Virus record (IMG/VR): IMGVR_UViG_3300044612_000584
Coordinates: 1-41,499 of that record
Strand: one strand, 5' to 3'
DNA length: 41,499 bases
From: a virus
Shown here: one piece after another, positions 29,432-38,740 of the stretch
Layout: every line of letters begins with the position of its first letter
Position numbering within the stretch: position 1 is the first letter of the stretch
The notes under the pieces: model-generated
The model's input: the letters and a program-made list of their open reading frames with translations, nothing else
Databases searched by the model: none
What the model was told of the DNA's origin: nothing
Translations under genes and position numbers: made by a program

Positions 29432-31425
29432 GTTACCGTAATTGTACCAGAACCACCACCCGATCCTACGGTGACGGAGATTTGTTGGAAGGGATAAACC
29501 TGAGATGCGGTGGTGTTACTTGTGGGGGCTACAGAACCAGAATTGCCAGCGCCGCCAGCGTTGAAAGACCCTGCGTTACCAGAAGTTGCGCCTGTACCCG
29601 CCGAGCCGGTAGTACCTGCATTACCGTTAGCCCCGGCATTACCGGGACTACCAGCCGCACCAGCATTTGCACCAGTGCCATTAGCGCCGGTATTACCGGC
29701 ATTGCCGTTGGCCCCAGCGTTGCCCGGAGAGCCTGCACTACCGCCAGTCGCACCGTTGCCGTTTGCGCCCGTAGTACCTGCGTTACCGTTTGCTCCAGCA
29801 TTGCCCGGATTACCCGCGCCGCCGCCAGTAGCACCGCTGCCGCCGCCGCCGGGATTGCCACCTGCACCAGTGCTGCCAGCGTTACCGGGACTGCCGTTAC
29901 TATAGCAACCACCGCCTGCGCCGCCGTTGCCAGCACCTGAATTATTACCCGCACCACCGGGGCAACCGCCACCACCACCAAATCCGCCACCACCGCCGCC
30001 ACCGCCAGCACCGCCGCCTGTGCCGCCGGGGTTACCTCCAGCGCCCGGATTACCCGCACCGCCCGCGCCGCCGCCGTTACCGCCGTTACCATTACTACCG
30101 GGATTGCCCGCGTTACCCGTCGCACCGGGGTTACCTGCATTGCCGCGTGCGCCACCAGCGCCGCCATTACCATTGGTGCCGGGATTGCCCGAATTGCCTG
30201 TAGCGCCGGGATTGCCAGCATTACCCCTTGCGCCACCAGCGCCACCAGTACCGTTATTACCGGGATTGCCGGGGTTCCCGGTGCCGCCCGGATTGCCCGC
30301 AGCACCTCCAGTGCCGTTGGCACCCGTTCCAGCAGTTCCGCCATTACCGCCAGCGCCGCCAGCAAAGTTCGCTATGTTACCAAAAGTTGTCGCGTTCCCC
30401 GTATTACCGGGATTGCCGACATTGCCGTTTGCAGCGCCCGTGCCTGCGTTACCATTTGCGCCAGCATTACCCGGACTGCCCGCAGAACCAGCCGTAGCGC
30501 CCGTACCGTTAGCACCTGTGTTACCAGCATTTCCGTTCGCACCAGCATTTCCGGGGCTACCCGCAGAACCCGCCGTAGCGCCACTGCCATTGGCACCTGT
30601 GTTTCCTGCATTCCCGTTTGCCCCTGCGTTACCCGGAGAGCCTGCGCTACCGCCTGTAGCACCGCTGCCGCCGCCACCAGCATTACCCGGATTTCCGTTC
30701 GCGCCAGCATTACCCGGATTACCGCCGCTACCGCCTGACCCACCACCACCACCACCGCCGCCACCGCCGCCGGGGGTAAAATTACAGCAACCACATTGAA
30801 AACCGTTACCACCGAAACCGCCTACACCACCACCAGTAGAACCACCATTACCGCGATTACCACCGGAATTTGGGAAAAAGTAGGCAGAACCTGCGTTACC
30901 TCCGGGGTTACCGCCAGCGCCGCCACAGCCACCAGAAATGCCGCCACCGCCGCCGTTACCACCCGCACCGCCACCGCCGCCGTTGCCACCGTTGCCGTTA
31001 CTGCCGGGATTACCTGAGTTACCTGACGCACCGGGGTTACCTGCATTGCCGCGTGCGCCACCTGCGCCACCGTTGCCATTAGTGCCGGGATTACCTGAGT
31101 TACCTGTCGCACCGGGGTTGCCTGCATTTCCCCGTGGGCCGCCAGCGCCACCCGTGCCGTTATTGCCGGGATTTCCTGAGTTACCTGTTGCGCCCGTATT
31201 ACCGGCATTACCCCCTGCACCGCCAGCACCACCCGTGCCGTTGTTGCCCGGATTACCAGCGTTTCCAGCAGTACCGGGATTACCGGCACCGCCCGCATTG
31301 CCCGCTCCACCACGCCCAGACAAATTAACGCTGTACACTCCAGTCGGAACAGTAAATGTCCCCGAAGTGTTGAAGGTCTGGCTGCTGGACCCAACGCTAG
31401 TCGAGCCGAGGTGGGGCAGAGGCAT
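29425..31425 (-). CDS. Large collagen-like Gly-X-Y virion protein, Asn-rich (GNP/GNA/GAT), 666 aa
   Basis: N-terminal head of about 35 residues (SSSQTFNTSGTFTVPTGVYSVNLSG, the glycine-rich-domain start), then roughly 575 residues with Gly at nearly every third position: GNP, GNA, GNS, GAT, GNN, GAG and GTG triplets, interrupted by pure-Gly segments with Cys/Phe (GFQCGCCNFTPGG). The C-terminal 48 residues are beta-like (YPFQQISVTVGSGGGSGTITVTW). Pro almost always sits in the Y position of GNP. No known collagen-binding or enzyme domain. Likely a fibre or surface coat protein of the virion. High G/C repeats raise the chance of copy-number change or assembly error. Confidence 0.82.
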   Translation of the reverse strand: MPLPHLGSTSVGSSSQTFNTSGTFTVPTGVYSVNLSGRGGAGNAGGAGNPGTAGNAGNPGNNGTGGAGGAGGNAGNTGATGNSGNPGNNGTGGAGGPRGNAGNPGATGNSGNPGTNGNGGAGGARGNAGNPGASGNSGNPGSNGNGGNGGGGGAGGNGGGGGISGGCGGAGGNPGGNAGSAYFFPNSGGNRGNGGSTGGGVGGFGGNGFQCGCCNFTPGGGGGGGGGGGSGGSGGNPGNAGANGNPGNAGGGGSGATGGSAGSPGNAGANGNAGNTGANGSGATAGSAGSPGNAGANGNAGNTGANGTGATAGSAGSPGNAGANGNAGTGAANGNVGNPGNTGNATTFGNIANFAGGAGGNGGTAGTGANGTGGAAGNPGGTGNPGNPGNNGTGGAGGARGNAGNPGATGNSGNPGTNGNGGAGGARGNAGNPGATGNAGNPGSNGNGGNGGGAGGAGNPGAGGNPGGTGGGAGGGGGGGGFGGGGGCPGGAGNNSGAGNGGAGGGCYSNGSPGNAGSTGAGGNPGGGGSGATGGGAGNPGNAGANGNAGTTGANGNGATGGSAGSPGNAGANGNAGNTGANGTGANAGAAGSPGNAGANGNAGTTGSAGTGATSGNAGSFNAGGAGNSGSVAPTSNTTASQVYPFQQISVTVGSGGGSGTITVTW

Positions 31426-31427
31426 TG

Positions 31428-31853
31428 TTAGGCACCACTCGTCGATCCTGATGGACGCCCCACGGCGTAAAGTTCAGCGATATTAGACGACTGAATGTTT
31501 TTCAGCCCTATAATTACAGCCTTCGGCCACTGCTCAAGCGGCAGTGCGTCGTCGCATTTGGTGTAAAACAGGAACGGAAACTCGTTGAAAGTATGCAGAC
31601 CGTCTTCAAACACCCAATTGTTCAGGGGCGGGAAGACCTCCACATGCTGCTCAGGGTTGGCGTAATTGAGCCAGTTGTATTTGATGCCAAGACTATCTAG
31701 GTGCGCCTTAGCCTTGTAGCTATCGCTCGTCTCATCTTCGACCCACTTCAAGGTATCGTGTTCGACACCATCGGGGGTTGTCACCTTTGTCGGAACCTGA
31801 ACATAGGTCACGGCGGTGTTGAGATAGATAGCGTCAATTTTAGTAAATGCCAT
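31428..31853 (-). CDS. Hypothetical virion-region protein, 141 aa
   Basis: The sequence starts AFTKIDAIYLNTAVTYVQVPTKVTTPDG and continues with LGIKYNWLNYANPEQHVEVFPPL, FNEFPFLFYTKCDDALPLEQWPKAVI, ending with NIQSSNIAELYAVGRPSGSTSGA. The mixed alpha/beta pattern with aromatic clusters suggests a small globular fold; I do not recognise a family. It sits between the two collagen-like genes with good ribosome sites (AAGGAGG upstream), so it may be a fibre partner or assembly factor. Confidence 0.68.
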   Translation of the reverse strand: MAFTKIDAIYLNTAVTYVQVPTKVTTPDGVEHDTLKWVEDETSDSYKAKAHLDSLGIKYNWLNYANPEQHVEVFPPLNNWVFEDGLHTFNEFPFLFYTKCDDALPLEQWPKAVIIGLKNIQSSNIAELYAVGRPSGSTSGA

Positions 31854-31867
31854 GGTGGCCTCCTTCC

Positions 31868-33570
<1,703 letters not shown>

Positions 33571-33574
<4 letters not shown>

Positions 33575-34074
33575 GTCAGCGGACCTGTCTTTGGCACTTC
33601 CGTATTATCATATGGCAGGCCCGGATCATTATTACCCGGAGCAATCGGGTTAGTACCCGGCTCCTCATTAAGACCGCCCGGCGGCTCGCCTGTCTGCTGA
33701 GTAACGCGGGTTTTATCATCCTCCGTAATACGCCGACTACCACCCGGAACCGGAATCCCAGTAGGATAATTGACCGTATTCTGACCGGAAGTGTACCGGA
33801 TATTAGTTTCGCTATCCACAAGCCATTCAACGCGCGGGTTCTGAATCGGAACCGGATCAGCCGGAACAACGATAGCGCGAAGCTGCTGTTGGGGAGAGTC
33901 GTAACAGGTATTGCAAACTAGAAGCCTGATATTCATCAGGGCAGCGCCGCGCCAGTCAAACTGCCAGCGCAGGTTTACATGGTTGTACCAAATCCCGCAC
34001 CGGTCACAGACCGCAAAGGCGTTTGGATTGCTTGCGCTTGTCCTTGCCCGTCCAGATTTTGATGCATAGGCCAT
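33571..34074 (-). CDS. Zinc-ribbon virion-region protein, 167 aa
   Basis: The N-terminal half is conserved in alphaproteobacterial podophages: [22 protein letters not shown], then [21 protein letters not shown] and [31 protein letters not shown]. Two CxxC pairs (CDRC and CNTC) form a zinc ribbon. The C-terminal half is Pro/Gly/Asn-rich and low-complexity. It lies between the adaptor-like gene and the collagen-like fibre, so a tail or fibre-base structural role is inferred. Confidence 0.72.
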
Positions 34075-34077
34075 GGG

Positions 34078-34773
34078 CTACGGCCTATAATAACCGGAAA
34101 TCTGCGGGGAAATGTACTGCTGCGCCTGCTCGACGTTCTGGCGGGCGGCAATATCATAGCTTTGATCAGCTACAGCCTTCAAAGCTGGAGCAATCTGGGG
34201 GTTCCAGATTTTAGCCAGCCGGAAGGCCAGACCATCAGCAAAGGCTTCCAACCACAGATACGGGATTTCTACTGTCTGGCCGCTGATAAAGTTAGCGTCC
34301 TGAATTTGGCGGACCCGGTAATACTTGAGATACTGGGCGCTTGTACCATCCGGCACCGGCCACAAGGTAATCGTGGGAGAAATCAAACGGTCAAACCAGA
34401 AGGTAGTCGTGAAGCCCTCCTGCTCCTTATTGGGGTAAGAGGCATATTCCGTGCGCGAAATAGGCAGGATGATGCGGTCAATAGGCTGGCTTGAGCCGTT
34501 ATCCGTCTGCATATAAGCGTCAAGGATCATGACGGTATTACCGTCAACATTGTACGTTGCCTGCCCCTGCACCAGAGGCACCGAAATCAGATCAACCGCC
34601 CATAGGTTAACGCCTTGGTTAGCCCAAGACGCCAGCATCATGTTGGTCGCCATCTTAGCGGCCTGCATATGCTCCTGTAGCAGCGCGGTGTTCCGCATCC
34701 CCGCCATATTATAGGCGTAGAGGGTCAGTTCACCGAGGCTAGGGTTGAAGGCATATGTGCCACTTGTAGTCAA
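34078..34773 (-). CDS. P22 gp4/T7 gp11-like head-to-tail adaptor, 231 aa
   Basis: Begins at TTG 34773 with a G-rich ribosome site. The N-terminal half is helical (GELTLYAYNMAGMRNTALLQEHMQAAKMATNMMLASWANQGVNLWAVDL), and a beta-rich middle has VPLVQGQATYNVDGNTVMILDAYM. The C-terminal helix has TVEIPYLWLEAFADGLAFRLAKIWNP and AVADQSYDIAARQNVEQAQQY. This order matches podovirus adaptor proteins that form the ring below the portal. Probably it is the true adaptor; a second adaptor-like gene is at 23559-24275. Inferred from motif order. Confidence 0.75.
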   Translation of the reverse strand: MTTSGTYAFNPSLGELTLYAYNMAGMRNTALLQEHMQAAKMATNMMLASWANQGVNLWAVDLISVPLVQGQATYNVDGNTVMILDAYMQTDNGSSQPIDRIILPISRTEYASYPNKEQEGFTTTFWFDRLISPTITLWPVPDGTSAQYLKYYRVRQIQDANFISGQTVEIPYLWLEAFADGLAFRLAKIWNPQIAPALKAVADQSYDIAARQNVEQAQQYISPQISGYYRP

Positions 34774-34782
34774 ACCGGCCCC

Positions 34783-35100
34783 CTATCGAGTCCCAGCCTG
34801 CACAATGGTCAACGTCCAGACACCAGTACCGGCAAGGTAAATACAGATTGCCTTGCACGGAATGGTGAACGCACCACTAGCCGTTGCGTTAAGGTTAGAC
34901 AAGTTCGGCGCATCAAACCAAGTTGCCGAGGCGGCGGTGTATCCGGCGTCCATGGGGTCATCGAATGAATATTGAACGCTACCGGTGGTACTTCCACTTA
35001 TTTCCTCAGCAGCAACACCAATGTTAAACGGGTTCAAGAAGTTATCGACCGCGATCACAGCGCGGCCAGCATTAGTCTGAGTTACTGTAATGGGCGTCAT
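34783..35100 (-). CDS. Small beta-rich virion protein, 105 aa
   Basis: Contains PITVTQTNAGRAVIAVDNFLNPFNIGVAAEEISGSTTGSVQYSF and a C-terminal IPCKAICIYLAGTGVWTLTIVQAG, suggesting a beta-sandwich, decoration-like fold. Similar in general pattern to the 20948-21289 product. The start overlaps the upstream stop in ATGA. Function unknown, likely virion decoration or tail-base. Confidence 0.7.
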   Translation of the reverse strand: MTPITVTQTNAGRAVIAVDNFLNPFNIGVAAEEISGSTTGSVQYSFDDPMDAGYTAASATWFDAPNLSNLNATASGAFTIPCKAICIYLAGTGVWTLTIVQAGTR

Positions 35101-35294
35101 TTGCCTTTACCTTTTGTAAGCCCTGCGCGAGCAGCGGTAATGTTATCTACCATATTGGGATATGGCCTCCCGGCAGCGCGGGCCTTTGCCTTAGCAGTCT
35201 TAACGCCCTTAACGCTCAAATCTTTGTGCCGAACATTATCTGGAACGGGTTTATCCCAGAAGTTCTTCTCACGAGGTTTTTTCCGGTCAACCAT
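35097..35294 (-). CDS. Small basic protein, 65 aa
   Basis: Strongly basic (MVDRKKPREKNFWDKPVPDNVRHKDLSV, VKTAKAKARAAGRPYPNMVDNITAARAGLTKGKGK). The KAKARAAGRPYPN-like phrase occurs in small phage virion-region proteins. It may bind DNA or a head protein. There is an ATGA overlap with the next gene and a short gap to the previous one. Function unknown. Confidence 0.68.
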   Translation of the reverse strand: MVDRKKPREKNFWDKPVPDNVRHKDLSVKGVKTAKAKARAAGRPYPNMVDNITAARAGLTKGKGK

Positions 35295-35295
35295 A

Positions 35296-35565
35296 TCAGC
35301 ACTTAACGTCCCAGCGTTTTAGGGCAAGGTTAATACGACTATTAGGATCATGCGCGGTCTTAGCGGAGGTTAGCTTTTCCTTCATTCCGCACATGCGAGT
35401 CCTGAAGTTGTCCCGCCTCTGTGAGGCTGCTGGGCTTTTATTTGCCTCAGCAGCCGTCACAGGACGTTTTATGTTATGGCCTTCAGCACGGAGAGATTGA
35501 CGGCCCTTTTCGTTCAGGCCACCAGAAGGGCTTTTGCCTTCTTTTCTCGTCCAAGCACCAGACAT
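35296..35565 (-). CDS. DUF6321-like small protein, 89 aa
   Basis: The start at 35565 (after GAGG) gives SGAWTRKEGKSPSGGLNEKGRQSL, the signature I associate with DUF6321: an aromatic-basic GAWTRKEGK, then GGLNxKGR. The rest is rich in Arg/Lys/Asn (MKEKLTSAKTAHDPNSRINLALKRW). A small virion-region protein of phages and unknown function, perhaps DNA-associated. An in-frame extension to 35604 lies over the hairpin and is not favoured. Confidence 0.75.
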   Translation of the reverse strand: MSGAWTRKEGKSPSGGLNEKGRQSLRAEGHNIKRPVTAAEANKSPAASQRRDNFRTRMCGMKEKLTSAKTAHDPNSRINLALKRWDVKC

Positions 35566-35584
35566 AATTACCTCAAGAAAGTGG

Positions 35585-35600
35585 GGGGGCCGAAGCCCCC
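35585..35600 (-). terminator. UUCG-tetraloop hairpin
   Basis: The minus strand reads GGGGGC-TTCG-GCCCCC, followed by CCACTTTCTTGAGG. It lies between the 53-aa and DUF6321-like genes, just before a ribosome site. The same 16 bases occur on the plus strand at 744-759. It may be an RNA-stabilising or partial terminator element; the T-run is weak. Confidence 0.4.
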
Positions 35601-35612
35601 ACACCCCACTAA

Positions 35613-35774
35613 TTATTCCAGATCGGCAGGAAGCCTTGCTTTGAGTTCTTCAACTTGATCTTTCAAAGATTTGTTCTCTTTGAAAAGTTTAGCTGCTTGT
35701 CCCATAGCAACGTCTCTCTGACCGGCCAACATATGAACCAGAAACTCAATCTCTGGGTCGGGATGCGTAATCAT
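35613..35774 (-). CDS. Short coiled-coil protein, 53 aa
   Basis: ATG 35774 overlaps the upstream stop by 1 nt (TAATG). The peptide is MITHPDPEIEFLVHMLAGQ, then DVAMGQAAKLFKENKSLKDQ and VEELKARLPADLE. The C-terminal two-thirds is a heptad-like coiled coil (KLFKENKSLKDQVEELKARL). Length and acidic character suggest a structural or chaperone-like subunit. Coding status rests on the overlap and coherent composition. Confidence 0.65.
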   Translation of the reverse strand: MITHPDPEIEFLVHMLAGQRDVAMGQAAKLFKENKSLKDQVEELKARLPADLE

Positions 35775-36457
35775 TAGCTAGTGACGATTTGCCAGTTGCC
35801 TGAAGCGTCCACGACGAACAGCTTACCAGCCGTTGAGTCGATGCCAAGCGAACCAATGCCAAGGCCAGAAGCAGTGCCGTCAACAACTGAGGTGACAACT
35901 TTAATCACAACATTGCCGTTGGCAGCATCTTTAGCCAAACGGATTTGAGCAATCCCGTAAGGTTGCAGGCCGGACGGAGCGCCCGTATCCAGCATGTTCA
36001 AGTCCAAGCCGAAGCTAAAGCCGCTGCCGCCAGTGCTGTTGGTCATCGAGATGCCAAAACCAGCAGTAGCTGTCGTCAAGCCACCGTCGCCGTCGAGGAA
36101 CGCCATAACCGCCGCGTTGGCAGTCGTCGTCGTGTTGCCAATAACGCCTAAAACGCCCACTTTAGGGTACGTCGAAGCATTGCTGCCTGTGACGAGGTAA
36201 CGGCCCATCACGCCAATGTAATAATTGGAGGTAGCAGTCAAATTAGAACCATAAACCTGACCCTTTACGCCTTGGGCGCTCGAAGGAGCCGTATTGGTGC
36301 TGCTGCCAAAAGGAGAAACTGGGTTGATTGTGCTGAGAACGGCAGCGAACGGGGTCGCCGTATTGGTGCCGGTTACAGTCACATACGGCTGGCTATCCGT
36401 GCCAACAATAAAACCATTTTCCGACAGGACCGGACCCGTAAAATGCGTGTTAGCCAT
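35774..36457 (-). CDS. Beta-rich virion protein (decoration/fibre-like), 227 aa
   Basis: Starts ANTHFTGPVLSENGFIVGTDSQPY, a common lead in phage head-decoration or fibre proteins, followed by repeated beta strands (GVKGQVYGSNLTATSNYYIGVMGRYLV, VGVLGVIGNTTTTANAAVMAFLDGDGGL) and an end GLGIGSLGIDSTAGKLFVVDASGNWQIVTS. The gene lies downstream of the major capsid gene and a terminator. Rich in Thr/Gly/Asn, with no catalytic motif. Probably a capsid decoration protein. Confidence 0.72.
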   Translation of the reverse strand: MANTHFTGPVLSENGFIVGTDSQPYVTVTGTNTATPFAAVLSTINPVSPFGSSTNTAPSSAQGVKGQVYGSNLTATSNYYIGVMGRYLVTGSNASTYPKVGVLGVIGNTTTTANAAVMAFLDGDGGLTTATAGFGISMTNSTGGSGFSFGLDLNMLDTGAPSGLQPYGIAQIRLAKDAANGNVVIKVVTSVVDGTASGLGIGSLGIDSTAGKLFVVDASGNWQIVTS

Positions 36458-36538
36458 TAAAATATCCTCACATGCGAGTTAGGCACATCTGTCTGCATGT
36501 CGTCAGCCGGGGCTGTCAGATGCACCGGGATACCCCGG

Positions 36539-36570
36539 AAAAACCCCCCCACCAGTTTCCCAGTGGAGGG
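36539..36570 (-). terminator. Intrinsic terminator with GAAA loop
   Basis: On the minus strand CCTCCACTGG pairs with CTGGTGGGGG (some G:T pairs) around the tetraloop GAAA, followed by GGTTTTT. It terminates after the Lys/Gly-rich gene. The core CTGGGAAACTGG is shared with the terminator at 38693-38720. Confidence 0.8.
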
Positions 36571-36585
36571 ATAATTTAGTTTGAA

Positions 36586-36906
36586 TTAGTCGATTTCCGT
36601 AGTCTTGTGACCCTTGGGGGACGTACCCGCATGGGCCGAAGACAGCGGCGACTTATCCGAACCGGCGCGACCGCCAGACTTGCGGGCCTTACGACCAGCG
36701 TGAGCCATGGAATTGCCACCATGAACCTTGCCGACACTCTTCTTCTTCGCACGGCCACCCGACTTACGCTCTTCAGCTTCGTCGTTGACATTGCTCTGAT
36801 AGGTGTAGCGCATGTTCTTGGTCTTCAAGTCCTGCTCATACTCCTTAGTGCCAGACTTAGGGGAGTCCATTTCCCCACCGTTAGCCTTACCTTTGCGACC
36901 TTTCAT
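36586..36906 (-). CDS. Lys/Gly-rich basic protein with repeated KSGGR motifs, 106 aa
   Basis: Low-complexity and basic: MKGRKGKANGGEMDSPKSGTKEYEQDLK, RKSGGRAKKKSVGKVHGG, GRKARKSGGRAGSDKS. Two copies of KSGGRA lie about 30 residues apart; related GG motifs occur in other virion proteins here. It follows the capsid gene behind a terminator, with a good ribosome site (AGGAGAG). Possible DNA-binding or internal head protein; no fold visible. Confidence 0.7.
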   Translation of the reverse strand: MKGRKGKANGGEMDSPKSGTKEYEQDLKTKNMRYTYQSNVNDEAEERKSGGRAKKKSVGKVHGGNSMAHAGRKARKSGGRAGSDKSPLSSAHAGTSPKGHKTTEID

Positions 36907-36918
36907 GGGTCTCTCCTG

Positions 36919-36949
36919 AAAAATGGGGCCTCCCCGGTTAAGGGGAGGC
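36919..36949 (-). terminator. Intrinsic terminator after the major capsid gene
   Basis: GCCTCCCC (36949-36942) pairs with GGGGAGGC (36935-36928) around TTAACC, followed by CCCATTTTT. A strong 8-bp GC stem with a U-run. It should stop most transcripts right after the capsid gene, keeping capsid mRNA abundant relative to downstream genes. Confidence 0.85.
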
Positions 36950-36956
36950 TTACCGA

Positions 36957-37871
36957 TTACGAGGTTGGGAACGAACCGAAGATTGAACGGAAGTTGTAGT
37001 AGCCGAACGAATAACGCTCGTAACCCTTCACAAGCAGGTTGTCGGTAACAAAATCGACCTGCATGTCGGTTTCAAACTTTACACGTTCCATATACGACAG
37101 ACCGTCAATGTTGGTCAGCAAGAACCACGCATAGGGCGAGGTCAGGAAGTCGTTGACCATGTACGATTCCGGCAGACCGCCAGCGGTCATGAGAATCGCA
37201 TTCACATCATTGTCCGCACTACCCGGACGCAGTTCCGTCTTGCACAGGCGGATAGCAACCGGCTCCAACTGGGGAGGAACAACCAGCTTACGACCACGGG
37301 CGAAGACCTTCAGGCCAGCCTGATCTTTGAAGTTCGTGCGGATTGCGATCATCGCATTCAGCAGCGTGGCTTCGTTAAGATCAACCTGAGTTGTTGGCGT
37401 ATTCGCCACAGTGCCGCCAGTGATCGGATGGTTGAGGGAGCAAAGAGCCACCCCGTCACCGCCAATGGAAGCATTGTAGGTTTCAGCAGTATTCAGGAGG
37501 TTCGCGCCGTAGATTTCCTTGGTCTGCTGAAAGGATTCGATCAGGCCGAGGTTGGACGGGTGGAACTGGGTCTTATACAGGTTGTCGTCAACAGCCTTGC
37601 GAGTGATCGCGTAGCCGAGGCCGATTTCCGTATGTTCCTGATTGTAGATAAAACGCTCACCAGCGTTATTATCGAACGCAGTCTGACCACCTTCGGTCTT
37701 CAACTGAGCCAGACCGAGGTACTGCATTTCGGCAGTACGTTCGAGGGCCATGTTCGAGTTATGCTTGGTGAAGATTTTATCGTACTGAGACGGGATCATC
37801 TCGTACTTGCCTTCTACGCCGCGTAGGCCGGGGAGCAAAAGGTCTTTAATCGCACTAAGATTAACAGCCAT
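36957..37871 (-). CDS. Major capsid protein (Mu gpT-like), 304 aa
   Basis: Landmarks: AIKDLLLPGLRGVEGKYEMIPSQYDKIF, LKTEGGQTAFDNNAGERF, EHTEIGLGYAITRKAVDDNLY, YGANLLNTAETYNASIGGDGVALCSLNHP, LLNAMIAIRTNFKDQAG and LVVPPQLEPVAIRL, matching the gpT-like HK97-fold capsid family in order and length. It forms the icosahedral head, around the scaffold encoded upstream. A strong promoter and two terminators bracket it with the preceding gene. ATG 37871 has AAAGGAG. Confidence 0.9.
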   Translation of the reverse strand: MAVNLSAIKDLLLPGLRGVEGKYEMIPSQYDKIFTKHNSNMALERTAEMQYLGLAQLKTEGGQTAFDNNAGERFIYNQEHTEIGLGYAITRKAVDDNLYKTQFHPSNLGLIESFQQTKEIYGANLLNTAETYNASIGGDGVALCSLNHPITGGTVANTPTTQVDLNEATLLNAMIAIRTNFKDQAGLKVFARGRKLVVPPQLEPVAIRLCKTELRPGSADNDVNAILMTAGGLPESYMVNDFLTSPYAWFLLTNIDGLSYMERVKFETDMQVDFVTDNLLVKGYERYSFGYYNFRSIFGSFPTS

Positions 37872-37884
37872 TGGTCAAACTCCT

Positions 37885-38508
37885 TTAGCTGATGCCGGTC
37901 GGACCAGCGCCATTGGTGCGCATGATCTGGTTGTTGAACCCAACAACGACATGATTGTAAGCAGACTCTGGGTCCGCGCCATTCGCTCCCGGCGGGAACG
38001 TAATAAGATCGACTACGATAAACGGATAAGTGACCGTAGTGCCGAGGGCGTTCAGATACGCACCAGACTGACCGGTGCTGGTATTGCCAGAACCGATAGC
38101 ATACTGAGCGTACTGGCCGACAGGCGAGGTGCCATACACAGACGGACTGCCGCTGATGTTGAACGTCGTGCTGTTGCCCATGACAACAAAGCGAGCATTC
38201 GGATCGTCAATAACGTAGACGATGACATCGGTGGTCGAATCCGTACCCGGCCAGTAACGCGACCACACGGTGCGCTTCTGCGAGGTGGACAGGTACTGAC
38301 AACCAACAAAAACGCCAGCCAAAGCCTGTGCGCTAGAGGGGTTGCCCTGCACGATATAACCAGTCGCACCATTCTGCTGAACGGGGTCGCCAAAATAAAT
38401 GGCGGCAGCGTTATAGGCAGTGCGGCGAGCAGTCTGGGAGAAAGTCGGAGCGCCACCAGCGCCACCGTAGTATTCTAGAAAACCGAAAGGCGCGTTCGCA
38501 TTCGCCAT
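37885..38508 (-). CDS. Capsid-associated (decoration-like) protein, 207 aa
   Basis: ATG 38508 is chosen for the ribosome site GAGGAG about 8 nt upstream; the frame upstream to 38889 runs antisense over the next gene and is Arg-rich, so it is not coding. The protein begins MANANAPFGFLEYYGGAGGAPTFS, then AIYFGDPVQQNGATGYIVQG and ARFVVMGNSTTFNISG, and ends VVVGFNNQIMRTNGAGPTGIS. It is rich in Gly/Thr/Ser beta strands, typical of small decoration or head-fibre proteins preceding the capsid gene. An in-frame Met at 38586 would add 26 residues and cannot be excluded. Confidence 0.82.
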   Translation of the reverse strand: MANANAPFGFLEYYGGAGGAPTFSQTARRTAYNAAAIYFGDPVQQNGATGYIVQGNPSSAQALAGVFVGCQYLSTSQKRTVWSRYWPGTDSTTDVIVYVIDDPNARFVVMGNSTTFNISGSPSVYGTSPVGQYAQYAIGSGNTSTGQSGAYLNALGTTVTYPFIVVDLITFPPGANGADPESAYNHVVVGFNNQIMRTNGAGPTGIS

Positions 38509-38621
38509 GACGGGACTCCTCTTCAGGAGGCCATCATCGCTCATCGTGGCGAAGATAGGGCCGGGGTTAATTATAACCCTCCTCATCGTGGGAAGGTAGG
38601 CGCGTATGCGCTTGGGAACAG

Positions 38622-38650
38622 TATATACTAAATATGGGACTCTCTGTAAA
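38622..38650 (-). promoter_or_regulatory. Strong sigma70-like capsid promoter with a GAnTC site in the spacer
   Basis: TTTACA (38650-38645, 5/6) and TATATA (38627-38622) are separated by 17 bases. GACTC at 38638-38642 lies within the spacer, where GcrA-regulated promoters commonly carry their methylated GAnTC site. A terminator (38693-38720) ends just upstream, so this promoter should drive the capsid genes independently. A chance GAnTC match in such a region is not rare (around 1 in 10). Confidence 0.6.
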
Positions 38651-38692
38651 CGAATGTGGCCCAACAAAATTCGGCTACTAAATGTACGAAAA

Positions 38693-38720
38693 GAAACCCA
38701 CGCCAGTTTCCCAGCGTGGG
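38693..38720 (-). terminator. Intrinsic terminator with GAAA loop upstream of the capsid promoter
   Basis: CCCACGCTGG pairs with CTGGCGTGGG around GAAA, a 10-bp stem, followed by TTTCTTTT. The inner CTGGGAAACTGG equals that in the 36539-36570 terminator. It ends the scaffold operon transcript. Confidence 0.82.
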
Positions 38721-38740
38721 CTGCTGCAAGGCGTGATTTA

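Noticed and set aside
29482-31486. Long Pro/Ala/Leu-rich open frames on the plus strand opposite the collagen-like genes
   Set aside because: They are the reverse complement of Gly-rich GC repeats (Gly codons read as Pro); no ribosome sites and the opposite strand is clearly coding.
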